64,000 bases of DNA from Kordiimonas sediminis. GTDB taxonomy: Bacteria > Pseudomonadota > Alphaproteobacteria > Sphingomonadales > Kordiimonadaceae. Shown here in pieces: positions 51,221 to 59,543 of this stretch (its first letter is position 1; each line of letters begins with the position of its first letter). The position numbers were made by a program, and so were the translations under genes. The notes under the pieces are model-generated. The model searched no databases. It had not been told where the DNA came from and saw only the letters and a program-made list of their open reading frames with translations. Location: the NCBI RefSeq assembly GCF_014656395.1, contig NZ_BNCI01000001.1, positions 1,027,893-1,091,892 on the forward strand, in the 5' to 3' direction.

Positions 51221-51568
51221 TGTGAATAAGAGTTACCGACTTCGTCCGTTTATCCCCTTGAATCGAAGTCGGCAAAGGAAGCCCGTCACCAAACTAGCCC
51301 TCCCCATGCCCAGACGGGCTTCCTCCCCCTTTACTGGATAGCAGGCACAGAGCCAGGGAGGAACGGGAAAGGACTTAGGTATGCGCGGTCATCACTCAGG
51401 AATGGTGGCGATATATGCAGCCCAATTAAGAACATTTTTGCATACAAGGCATATGCGCCGCACACTGCGTTACTCGCTAATATTTGCAAACAGGTCCGAA
51501 CGGCCCCGGTTTGAGCTGTCTCGCTGCGAGGCGTCTTTATGTTTATTTATTAGAAGGAAGATACATTA
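51221..51568. other. Gene-poor region with tandem hairpins before GST gene
   Basis: About 350 nt without a credible gene. CCGACTTCG (51236-51244) pairs with CGAAGTCGG (51264-51272), and GGAAGCCCGTC (51277-51287) pairs perfectly with GACGGGCTTCC (51313-51323). Together they make two adjacent stem-loops (9 and 11 bp) right after the mini-gene. The remainder (51324-51568) shows no clear element apart from the GST Shine-Dalgarno (GAAGGAAG, about 51553). A 62-codon open frame at 51381 was not accepted. Confidence 0.5.
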
Positions 51569-52189
51569 ATGTCTGAACGGAAATTATATAGCTTTCCACT
51601 ATCTGGAAATGCACACCGTGTTGCACTTTTTCTCTCATTTCTTGGCCTAGACTACGATCTGGTTCAGGTTGACCTGAAGGCAGGTGAGCAAAAGACAGAT
51701 GCCTTTTTGCAGATGAACCCCAACGGGAAGGTACCTGTGTATGAGGACGGCGATGATACGCTGTATGAATCCACGGCAATATTGATGTATCTGGCTTTGA
51801 AATATGGTGCCGACACATGGTTGCCTTCAGACCCCTATGGGCGGGCAGTCGTGCAAAAATATCTTAACCTTGCCGGTACGGCAGTGGCGAACGGCCCGGC
51901 TGCGGCACGGCTTGCGAAGCTTTTCGGGGCACCTGTTGATCTTGATCAGGCTTACAGCATCACGGCTGATCTGTTTAGTAAACTTGAAACGGTTCTAGGG
52001 AAAACAGCGTTCCTGGAAAGCGATACACCAACTGTCGCTGATGTGGCCATATACACATATGTTGCCCATGCGCCAGAAGGAGGATTTGACCCGTCGCCTT
52101 ATCCTGCGGTGATTGCCTGGATCAATCGGATTGAAGCCCTGCCAGGGTTTGTACCGATGATCAAATCACCAATTGCCAAGGTGGCATAA
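51569..52189 (+). CDS. Glutathione S-transferase
   Basis: Cytosolic detoxification enzyme or thiol transferase. The 206 residues show the N-terminal thioredoxin-like domain (LYSFPLSGNAHRVALFLSFLGLDYDLVQVD, LQMNPNGKVPVYEDGDDTLYESTAILMYLALKYG) and a C-terminal all-helical domain. The NGKVPVYEDGD and ESTAILMYL blocks are the glutathione-binding features; the catalytic Ser/Tyr/Cys is probably the Ser around position 10. Subclass uncertain. A terminator follows directly. It may be part of the TetR-controlled module upstream. Confidence 0.9.
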   Translation: MSERKLYSFPLSGNAHRVALFLSFLGLDYDLVQVDLKAGEQKTDAFLQMNPNGKVPVYEDGDDTLYESTAILMYLALKYGADTWLPSDPYGRAVVQKYLNLAGTAVANGPAAARLAKLFGAPVDLDQAYSITADLFSKLETVLGKTAFLESDTPTVADVAIYTYVAHAPEGGFDPSPYPAVIAWINRIEALPGFVPMIKSPIAKVA

Positions 52190-52194
52190 CTTAT

Positions 52195-52226
52195 AAGGGG
52201 AAGGGCTTGCCTTCCCCTTTTTTCTT
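52195..52226 (+). terminator. Rho-independent terminator after GST gene
   Basis: AAGGGGAAGG-GCTTG-CCTTCCCCTT is a perfect 10-bp stem followed by TTTTCTTT, 6 nt after the GST stop codon. Confidence 0.88.
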
Positions 52227-52251
52227 TCAATACGGTTTGTGGAGACTTGGT

Positions 52252-54321
52252 ATGAAACCCGATCACATACAGGCGACAGCGATTAAACGAGATGACAGTC
52301 CTTTTCATGAAGGCGAACTTGAAATCCAGGAGCGTGTCGGTGTTCGGGAACAAATCCACCAATATGCACCGCGTGTTATCCGCAACTATATGCCAGATCA
52401 GCACCGCGATTTTTTTGCAGGATTATCCTATCTTGTCGTGGGGGTGGTAGACAGGGGCGGGTGGCCGATTGCCTCGATCCTCTTTGGGGATGAAGGGTGC
52501 ATTTCGTCGCCGTCACCGGTGGAGCTTGTTGTACAGGCGGTACCAGTGGAGGATGATCCTATTGCGGTGGCTATTGTGGGCGGTGCGGACATTGGCGTGT
52601 TGGGTATAGAGCTTCATACCCGCCGCAGAAACAGAATGTCTGGCCGTATATTCAATATCTCTGACCAGGGCTTTTCCATTGGCGTTATGCAGTCATTTGG
52701 TAATTGCCCGCAGTATATTCAAACCCGGTTCGTCGATCAGATTGTTCCGCGGACATCACCCGTAAGGACGGCCCCGACTGACGTTACCAAACTGAATAAA
52801 GCCATGCAGACCCTGGTCGCAGAGGCTGATACCTTCTTTATTGCGTCAGCATACCAGCATGACCCGGAGGACAGACGCAGCGGCGTTGACGTTTCCCACC
52901 GGGGTGGCAAGCCGGGGTTTGTTGAAATACTGGATGAAACAACCCTTATTTTTCCAGATTTTTCAGGAAATAAACACTTTAATACCCTTGGTAATATTCT
53001 GAAAAACCCCAAGGTAGGCTTGGTCTTTCCCGACTTTCAGACAGGGGATTTGCTTTATATTCAGGGTGAGGCCGGAATTATCTGGCATAGTGATCTACTG
53101 GATGCCTTCAGTGGGGCAGAAAGACTGGTCTCTATTCAAGTGAAACGGGCACGGTTACTGCGTGGCAGAATGCCTTTTCGGTGGCACTTTCAGGAGTATT
53201 CACCAGCGCTTGCATTCACTGGGTCCTGGCAGGCAGCCGAGGCCATGGTCGGAGACAATAATTGGGAACCGTATGTTGTGCGCCGGATTGTAGCAGAATC
53301 AGCGACCATTATTTCCCTGTATCTGGAACGACAGGACGGAGAAGCCCTAGCGCCCTATAGGCCCGGTCAGCATTTACCGATATGTCTGTCTGACCCGACT
53401 GGTCCTGATCCCATCCGGCGTTCGTATAGTTTATCAACAGCTTTTTCCCCAAATCATTACAGAATTAGTGTTAAGCGGGAGGAAAGGGGCAGGGCCTCTG
53501 CTCTTCTGCATGACCAAGTGCAGCCGGGATCAGTTGTGCATGCTAAAAAGCCCCAAGGATCCTTTTTTCTGGAAACTAAAACAGGCAACCCGATCATTCT
53601 GCTATCCGCCGGGGTTGGTATAACACCTATGATTGCCATGCTGAATGCATTGCTGGCCGAAGAAATGTATGCTCCGACAAAGCGTCCGGTGTATTTTCTG
53701 CATGCCGCTCGTAACAGTGACGAGCAAGCCTTTAAAAAGCTTTTGAAAGATGCTGAAACACTGTGGGAGCAAGTGTCTGTTTTCACCGCATTTAGTCGGC
53801 CGCTGGACCATGACATACAGGGTCAGGATTATATGCATGAAGGTCACTTCACTGCGGCAGTTCTCGAATCCATTTTGGGGCAGGTTATTCAAAACAGCGC
53901 CGTGAATGTGTATCTGTGTGGGCCTTCTTCCTTTATGGCGGATATGACGTCCGCGCTGACCGCACTCGGTGTATCTGGCGATAGGATACTAACAGAAAAC
54001 TTCGGTCCGGCCAGTCTGCCCGCAATTGGTGAAATGCCAGATGCTGAGGTGGTTTTATTGCGTTCTGGCACGGCGGGTATATGGTCCAGTAAAGACGGCC
54101 CCTTGCTTGATTATGTCACCGAAAAAGGCGTTGATGTTCCCTATTCCTGCCGTTCGGGCAGTTGTGGCAGCTGTCGTACACGCCTTGTTGCGGGCACTGT
54201 TAAGACGCTGGTGTCAACAAATGTTCCGCTTGCGGATGATGAAATTTTGCTGTGTTGTTCTGTCCCTGACCAATCAGGTGATCTGGGTACGGATACAGGC
54301 AAGATTATACTGGATATCTAG
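52252..54321 (+). CDS. Three-module oxidoreductase: PNPOx-like FMN domain + FNR-type FAD/NAD domain + 2Fe-2S
   Basis: A 689-residue flavo-iron-sulfur protein. N-terminal ~320 residues: pyridoxamine 5'-phosphate oxidase-like FMN domain (ADTFFIASAYQHD, FSGNKHFNTLGNILKNPKVGLVFPD). Residues about 340-590: FAD-binding (YRPGQHLPICLSD, RRSYSLSTA) and NAD-binding (ILLSAGVGITPMIAMLNAL, YLCGPSSFM) ferredoxin-reductase module. C-terminus: plant-type [2Fe-2S] ferredoxin with CRSGSCGSC and final CC (about 630-665). It would pass NAD(P)H electrons through FAD and Fe-S to the FMN domain; the substrate is unknown. ATG 52252 chosen from the GGAG Shine-Dalgarno. A terminator follows. Confidence 0.88.
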   Translation: MKPDHIQATAIKRDDSPFHEGELEIQERVGVREQIHQYAPRVIRNYMPDQHRDFFAGLSYLVVGVVDRGGWPIASILFGDEGCISSPSPVELVVQAVPVEDDPIAVAIVGGADIGVLGIELHTRRRNRMSGRIFNISDQGFSIGVMQSFGNCPQYIQTRFVDQIVPRTSPVRTAPTDVTKLNKAMQTLVAEADTFFIASAYQHDPEDRRSGVDVSHRGGKPGFVEILDETTLIFPDFSGNKHFNTLGNILKNPKVGLVFPDFQTGDLLYIQGEAGIIWHSDLLDAFSGAERLVSIQVKRARLLRGRMPFRWHFQEYSPALAFTGSWQAAEAMVGDNNWEPYVVRRIVAESATIISLYLERQDGEALAPYRPGQHLPICLSDPTGPDPIRRSYSLSTAFSPNHYRISVKREERGRASALLHDQVQPGSVVHAKKPQGSFFLETKTGNPIILLSAGVGITPMIAMLNALLAEEMYAPTKRPVYFLHAARNSDEQAFKKLLKDAETLWEQVSVFTAFSRPLDHDIQGQDYMHEGHFTAAVLESILGQVIQNSAVNVYLCGPSSFMADMTSALTALGVSGDRILTENFGPASLPAIGEMPDAEVVLLRSGTAGIWSSKDGPLLDYVTEKGVDVPYSCRSGSCGSCRTRLVAGTVKTLVSTNVPLADDEILLCCSVPDQSGDLGTDTGKIILDI

Positions 54322-54343
54322 GGCTGCACGGTGCAGCCTTTTC
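54322..54343 (+). terminator. Rho-independent terminator after the flavin/Fe-S oxidoreductase
   Basis: GGCTGCA-CGG-TGCAGCC (54322-54338) then TTTTCCC. The stem is short but GC-rich and directly follows the stop codon. Confidence 0.75.
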
Positions 54344-54518
54344 CCTGAAATCGCTAGTCTACCATAACTTTATGTCAGAATGCTTGAACCTGAGTGGCAA
54401 CGCCTGTCGGTGTCTATTGAGGGTTTTCAGTGCGATTATACAAGTAATTTCATTACCTTAAGGAAAGTCAGGCTGATGTTTGACGGGCAGGACTTAGGGC
54501 GTTAGTATTTGTACGAAC

Positions 54519-54546
54519 TTGACAAACTTGGTAGTTATTGTAAATA
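54519..54546 (+). promoter_or_regulatory. Predicted sigma70-type promoter for the RND operon
   Basis: TTGACA (54519-54524) and TAAATA (54541-54546) with a 16-nt spacer lie 31 nt upstream of the TetR start. A short direct repeat AACTTG overlaps it (54516 and 54526), a possible operator for autoregulation. The -10 is weak. Confidence 0.45.
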
Positions 54547-54576
54547 AGATCAAATTCTAGGTGAAAGTACAGAAGA

Positions 54577-55104
54577 ATGACGGACAGACTTCAAGCCGCG
54601 TATTCCGTGTTTATGAAATATGGGTTTAGAAAAACCTCTATGGACGATATCGCGCAGGAAATCGGTATTTCCCGGCAGGCGCTTTATAATCAGTACGGCT
54701 CAAAGCAGGAGCTTTTTGATGCTGTGGTGGTCCATATGTCCACTTTGTCTCGTACAGAGGCACAGAAAGCATTGGCACAACCTGATAAGCCCATTCAGGA
54801 GCGCCTGATTGAAGCAATGGACTGCCGGATAGGGAATCATATTGATGATCTTAGAACGTCACCGCACAGCCATGAAATCATCTTGGCTTTCGAAGCAGGA
54901 CAGTCCGGTAAGGCAGTGAAAGAGCATTCTTTGAATCTGATAAGGGAAGCTTTTATCCGGGATGGTCTGACCCCTCCTAACGGCTCGCTTGAGGACTTTC
55001 TCTCAACACTGAAGCATGTGATCGAAGGATTGGTGCATACGGTAGCCAGCCGGGAAGAATTTCTACAAGAATTAAAGAAAGCGATCAGGGTTTTATTGGG
55101 GTAG
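54577..55104 (+). CDS. TetR-family regulator of the RND pump
   Basis: Predicted repressor of 175 residues: N-terminal HTH (AAYSVFMKYGFRKTSMDDIAQEIGISRQALYNQYGSKQELFDAVV) and a small all-helical effector domain ending LHVIEGLVHTVASREEFLQELKK-like. It is the first gene of an operon with an RND adaptor and pump and therefore likely controls them in response to a compound. ATG at 54577 follows GAAAGTACAGAAG; the Shine-Dalgarno is weak. Confidence 0.88.
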   Translation: MTDRLQAAYSVFMKYGFRKTSMDDIAQEIGISRQALYNQYGSKQELFDAVVVHMSTLSRTEAQKALAQPDKPIQERLIEAMDCRIGNHIDDLRTSPHSHEIILAFEAGQSGKAVKEHSLNLIREAFIRDGLTPPNGSLEDFLSTLKHVIEGLVHTVASREEFLQELKKAIRVLLG

Positions 55105-55137
55105 CCCCTCACCGGCCCGAGTACAAGGCAGCGACTT

Positions 55138-56319
55138 ATGGAAAAAATAAAATCAACAATAGCCTCCAACCTCTCAATATTCGCAGGTGTCTGCGTGTTG
55201 GTTATAGGGTTTATGCTGTTAACAGCAGGCGGCAATGACACACTTGCGCAGTCCGGCAGCAATTCAGAGGTACTGAACCGTGCTGAACTGATTGAAACCA
55301 TGTCAGTGAACAGTAAGGTATCTTCCTATATGATTAAGGCTACGGGCCGGTTGACGCCGCAAAGCCAGCTACAGGTTGTGGGCGAAGTGGCCGGTAAGAT
55401 TACCTATATTAATCCGTCTTTCAAAGTTGGCGGCCGTATCGCTGGCGGTGATATACTTTTCAAGATAAATCCCACCACCTACGAGGCGGACTTGGCGAAT
55501 GCCGAAGCGGCCCATGCAAGTAGTCTGGCGCAGCTGGCGAAAGTAAAGGCCGACCATGCCCGTGCGCAGGACCTGTTTGACAAGGGGCATGTCTCCGAAG
55601 CGGTGGTTGATACAGCTGATGCTAACCTCGCGGCAGCCGAAGCTGGGGTTAAGCAGGCATCGGCGCAAATCCAACTGGCACAGGAACGGCTGTCGAAGAC
55701 TGTTATTCGCGCGCCGTTTGAAGCACTTGTTGTCTCTGAGACTGTCTCAAAAGATAGTTTCGTGTCGCCGGGTCAGGTGCTTGCGGATCTGATGAATACG
55801 GACCGCGCGGAAATTGCCATTAGTTTGAAAAGTGATGAGGTGATGGCGGTGGCCCGCACCTATGAAGCCAAGGGCAAAAAGCCGATTTCTGTTGTTGCCA
55901 AACCGGGTAACGGCGCCGTTGGATCGCAGGAAATCAAAGGCCATATCACGCGCATTGCGCCGGTGGTTGATCCCCGGTCCAGAACTGCTGTGATTATCGC
56001 GGAGTTTGATGATGTGTTTTCACCTGAAAATATGGGCCGTGTTTTTGGTAATGATTTCATGTCGGTTGAAATTGAAGCAAGCAGTACAGAGCCACTGTGG
56101 GAAATTCCTTATGGGATAATCCGCAAGGGTGCATATGTCTGGCTGGTTGGTGACGATAATAAAATTCACCAGCAGCCGATCAGGGTCCTGGCAACAAGTG
56201 GCTCCAAAGCCGTTGTAACGTCAGAAAAGTCCCTTGATGGTCAGGCTTTGATGGTAACGCTGCTTGCTGAAGAATTTAGCGGCAAGCCGGTACGTGTAGC
56301 CGGTTCAGCAGACCAGTAG
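55138..56319 (+). CDS. RND efflux periplasmic adaptor (membrane fusion protein)
   Basis: Links the RND pump to an outer-membrane channel. The 393-residue protein has an N-terminal transmembrane/signal segment (FAGVCVLVIGFMLLTAG), a biotinyl-lipoyl-like half (VVGEVAGKITYINPSFKVGGRIAGGDILFKINP), an alpha hairpin (AHASSLAQLAKVKADHARAQDLFDKGHVSEAVVDTADANLAAAEAGVKQ) and beta-barrel and membrane-proximal domains (VIRAPFEALVVSETVSKDSFVSPGQVLADL). No outer-membrane TolC homologue is in the window. 33 nt after the TetR gene; 15 nt before the pump gene. Confidence 0.93.
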   Translation: MEKIKSTIASNLSIFAGVCVLVIGFMLLTAGGNDTLAQSGSNSEVLNRAELIETMSVNSKVSSYMIKATGRLTPQSQLQVVGEVAGKITYINPSFKVGGRIAGGDILFKINPTTYEADLANAEAAHASSLAQLAKVKADHARAQDLFDKGHVSEAVVDTADANLAAAEAGVKQASAQIQLAQERLSKTVIRAPFEALVVSETVSKDSFVSPGQVLADLMNTDRAEIAISLKSDEVMAVARTYEAKGKKPISVVAKPGNGAVGSQEIKGHITRIAPVVDPRSRTAVIIAEFDDVFSPENMGRVFGNDFMSVEIEASSTEPLWEIPYGIIRKGAYVWLVGDDNKIHQQPIRVLATSGSKAVVTSEKSLDGQALMVTLLAEEFSGKPVRVAGSADQ

Positions 56320-56334
56320 AAGCAGGCATAAAGT

Positions 56335-59300
56335 ATGAAAACGTTAATTGATGTATGCCTGCGTAACCGTGTAGCGGCCAATCTTCTGGCGGCTCTGATC
56401 ATCGTCTCGGGGCTAATTTCTTTTTTGTCACTTGAAGTACGGCTTTTCCCTGAATTAGTTCTCAGGGCAATTTCCGTAACAGTGCCGTATCCGGGGGCAA
56501 CCCCAGCCGAGGTGGAAACCTCGATCGTCAAGCCGATTGAAGAACGCCTCGAAGGTATGGAAGGTGTTCAGAAAATCACGGCGCTTGCTGCAACCGGTGT
56601 CGCAAGTGTTGTTGTAAAGCTTGAAGAAGATGCAGTCATTCAGGAGCTGAAAGACGACATTCAGGCAGAGATAGACCGTATTACCGTCTTCCCGCAGCGA
56701 TCAGAGCGGCCCGTTGTCGCCCACATGGAGCCGGAAGAACTTGCCGCGCGTATTATCCTGTATGGTGATACCGACCGAGAGACATTAAAGCAGGTTGCAG
56801 ACCGTATACGCACGAATCTGGTTGATTTGCCTGATATATCGCGGGTCGGCATCAGTGGTGTTCCAGAATATCTGATTGATATTTCTATCAGTAAGGAAAC
56901 GCTGGAATCCCTGGGGGTGTCCCTGTTGGATATTTCTGATCGCGTGGCTAAACAGAGCCTTGATCTATCTGGCGGTAATATCGAAGAAGAACGTCAGAAA
57001 ATTCTGGTACGATCAGTTGGAGAGCGCCGGACAGAGGCCGAATTTAAAACCATCGTCCTGGGTGCCAGCAGTACAGGTACGCCCGTTTATCTGAGTGATA
57101 TTGCGTCAATCACGGACGGCTTGTCAGAAAGCCCACAGCAAGCGCTGTATAAGGGCAAGCCCGCTGCATATGTGTCAATTTACAGGGTTGGTGATGAACA
57201 GCAACTTGATCTGGCCGAGGCAGTTCGGGACTATTATGCCAATGACATCGAAGCTGTGCTCCCAGAAGGTGTACAGGCGGAGTTTTGGCGTGATAATTCC
57301 GTCATGCTTGAAGAACGTATCGACCTGCTGACCAGCAATGCATTACTTGGTCTGATGCTGGTAGGTGGACTGTTGATGATATTCCTGGATATCAGAATTG
57401 CCGCATGGGTTGCCTTTGGCGTGGGTGTATCCTTTGTCGGCGCCGGGATGCTGATGAATGTGTTTGATGTATCGATCAATCAGTTATCCCTGTTTGGGTT
57501 TATTCTGGCCATTGGTATCGTTGTTGATGATGCGATCGTGGTCGGTGAAAACATCCACGCCGAACGACGGGAACATACAGGCACAGCTATGGAAGCAGCG
57601 CGCAGTGGCGTGCTGCGGGTATATATGCCGATCCTGTTTTCTGTATCGACGACGATTGTAGCGTTCGTACCGCTCCTGTTCCTGCCGGGTACATTTGGTC
57701 AGTTTATTGGCCCGATCGCCGCAGTTGTGATTATCGTTCTCGTGCTGTCACTTACAGAAAGCTTGCTGATTCTGCCACGGCATTTGGCCCATTTGCGCAG
57801 CGGTAAACCGCGCCGTTGGTCGCCGCGGCGCTTGGCGGATCCTGTACGGGATTATTTCGCTGCAGGGCTACGGCATGTTGTGGAAGCCAGACTACGTCCT
57901 ACGTTGAAGGTTGTTATTGCTAATCCGCTGGCAACTGTTCTGGTTGCGTTTGGATTGTTCTTTGCCAGCATGTCGCTGATGACCAGTGGGGCAGTGAAAT
58001 TTGTCTTCTTCCCTGAAGTGGAGGGCGACTATGTAAATGTAACACTGGAACTGCCTGAAACGTCTTCACAGGAACAAACTATCCACTATCTGAACAGGAT
58101 CGTGGACGGGGCTGAGAAAGCGGCTAAGCGGTTTGAACAGTCGGGTATTGAACCCTTGCAGGGTATCTTCTGGGTGCTTGGCGTGTCCCCGATTGACGGC
58201 ACTGGACGCGTGGCCACTGATGGTGGCGCCATGTCAAATAAAGGCTATGTGGTTGCTCGTATTCAGGAGGCGTCAGAACGGACATTCAATGCGCAGGACT
58301 TTATCGAAGAATGGCGCGGAATTATCGGTGAAATTCCAGGGGCACAGAAGCTAACCTATTCTGCAGATCTGGTGTCGCCGGGGGCGCCGGTCTATTTCGA
58401 AATTAGTACACGGCTTGCGGATGATACCAAGGCGGCTGTACTGGCAATTCGGAAGGAACTGGAGAAGTTACCCGGTGTTTACGATATCAGGGATGACCGT
58501 TTCCGCACTACGGATGAAGTGAAAATTGAAATCAAACCGCTCGCCCTGTCTTATGGTCTCACACAGAATGAACTGGCGCGGCAGGTCCGGGCAGCGTTTT
58601 TTGGCTCAGAAGCGACACGGGTTCAGCGCGACCGGGAGGAAATCCAGGTTCGGGTCCGCTTGCCAAAGGATGAGCGCTATAACCTTGAGGCACTGAAGTC
58701 TTTGCGGATTAAGGTTGGTGACGGGTTTGTCCCGGTTACAAATCTGGCCGACATCCGCGTGGAGCCAGCAGACGCCAGTATTACCCGCATTGATGGTCGT
58801 CAGATTTATACCCTGACATCAGAGGTGGACACATCTGTCACTACTGCGGGTATTGTAACAGACCACATATTGAATACAGTCGCACCGTCACTGCAGGACG
58901 ATTTTGACGGTTTGCACATTACACTGTCCGGGGACCAGGAAGAGCAGGCAGAAATGGGACCTGTGATTGTACAGAATTTTCTGATTGCACTAATGGTCAT
59001 TTATTCCCTGCTAGCGCTTAATTTCCGGTCCTATTCGCAGCCGATCATTGTGATGATCGCGATCCCGTTTGGGTTCATGGGTGCAATTCTTGGCCATGCC
59101 ATTTTGGGCATGAATTTAACCTTGCTGAGTATTTTTGGTGTGATCGGTCTGAGCGGGGTGATCATCAACAATTCCTTGATGGTTATTACCTTTGTCAACG
59201 AGCGTCTCGATGCCGGAGAAGATTATCTGTCAGCTATTCTGGAAGGCACGCTGGAGCGTTTCAGGGCGATTTTGCTAACGACGCTGACCACGTTTCTTGG

Positions 59301-59460
59301 TGTTGCGCCGATCATTCTTGAAACCAGCGTTCAGGCACAGTTTCTAATCCCAACGGCGGTTTCGCTCGGGTTTGGTATTGTCATCGGGACAACGGTTTTG
59401 ATCCTGACGGTCCCTGCCCTGACTGTCCTGCACTATAAAGTTTTCGGTCGCAAATCGTAA
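56335..59460 (+). CDS. RND-superfamily efflux transporter (AcrB-like)
   Basis: Inner-membrane proton-driven pump of 1041 residues. It has 12 transmembrane helices, two large periplasmic loops and AcrB-type motifs: PELVLRAISVTVPYPGATPAEVE, VEERLEGMEGV-like, LFGFILAIGIVVDDAIVVGENI (the proton-relay Asp pair in TM4), and LLSIFGVIGLSGVIINNSLMVITFVNER. Substrates cannot be predicted; sequence organisation is that of the drug/multi-substrate HAE1 or related family. Last gene of the TetR-adaptor-pump operon. Confidence 0.95.
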   Translation: MKTLIDVCLRNRVAANLLAALIIVSGLISFLSLEVRLFPELVLRAISVTVPYPGATPAEVETSIVKPIEERLEGMEGVQKITALAATGVASVVVKLEEDAVIQELKDDIQAEIDRITVFPQRSERPVVAHMEPEELAARIILYGDTDRETLKQVADRIRTNLVDLPDISRVGISGVPEYLIDISISKETLESLGVSLLDISDRVAKQSLDLSGGNIEEERQKILVRSVGERRTEAEFKTIVLGASSTGTPVYLSDIASITDGLSESPQQALYKGKPAAYVSIYRVGDEQQLDLAEAVRDYYANDIEAVLPEGVQAEFWRDNSVMLEERIDLLTSNALLGLMLVGGLLMIFLDIRIAAWVAFGVGVSFVGAGMLMNVFDVSINQLSLFGFILAIGIVVDDAIVVGENIHAERREHTGTAMEAARSGVLRVYMPILFSVSTTIVAFVPLLFLPGTFGQFIGPIAAVVIIVLVLSLTESLLILPRHLAHLRSGKPRRWSPRRLADPVRDYFAAGLRHVVEARLRPTLKVVIANPLATVLVAFGLFFASMSLMTSGAVKFVFFPEVEGDYVNVTLELPETSSQEQTIHYLNRIVDGAEKAAKRFEQSGIEPLQGIFWVLGVSPIDGTGRVATDGGAMSNKGYVVARIQEASERTFNAQDFIEEWRGIIGEIPGAQKLTYSADLVSPGAPVYFEISTRLADDTKAAVLAIRKELEKLPGVYDIRDDRFRTTDEVKIEIKPLALSYGLTQNELARQVRAAFFGSEATRVQRDREEIQVRVRLPKDERYNLEALKSLRIKVGDGFVPVTNLADIRVEPADASITRIDGRQIYTLTSEVDTSVTTAGIVTDHILNTVAPSLQDDFDGLHITLSGDQEEQAEMGPVIVQNFLIALMVIYSLLALNFRSYSQPIIVMIAIPFGFMGAILGHAILGMNLTLLSIFGVIGLSGVIINNSLMVITFVNERLDAGEDYLSAILEGTLERFRAILLTTLTTFLGVAPIILETSVQAQFLIPTAVSLGFGIVIGTTVLILTVPALTVLHYKVFGRKS

Positions 59461-59492
59461 AGCAGGCCCTAAAGACTGACCCTGAAGAACAG

Positions 59493-59530
59493 GCGAGGGC
59501 ACCGGACCAATTGTTGGTCTGTGCCCTCGC
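59493..59530. terminator. Inverted repeat between convergent RND and YfcC genes
   Basis: GCGAGGGCAC and GTGCCCTCGC form a 10-bp perfect outer stem; GGACCAA/TTGGTC extends it past a one-base bulge, giving a long stem with a 3-nt loop. No T-run on either side, but it lies in the 83-nt gap between converging genes and could act as a bidirectional terminator. Confidence 0.5.
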
Positions 59531-59543
59531 AGTTTACTCCATA

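Noticed and set aside
51381-51569. 62-codon open frame before the GST gene
   Set aside because: The composition is Arg/His-rich and unlike a protein domain; no homologue suspected, although a purine-rich stretch precedes it.
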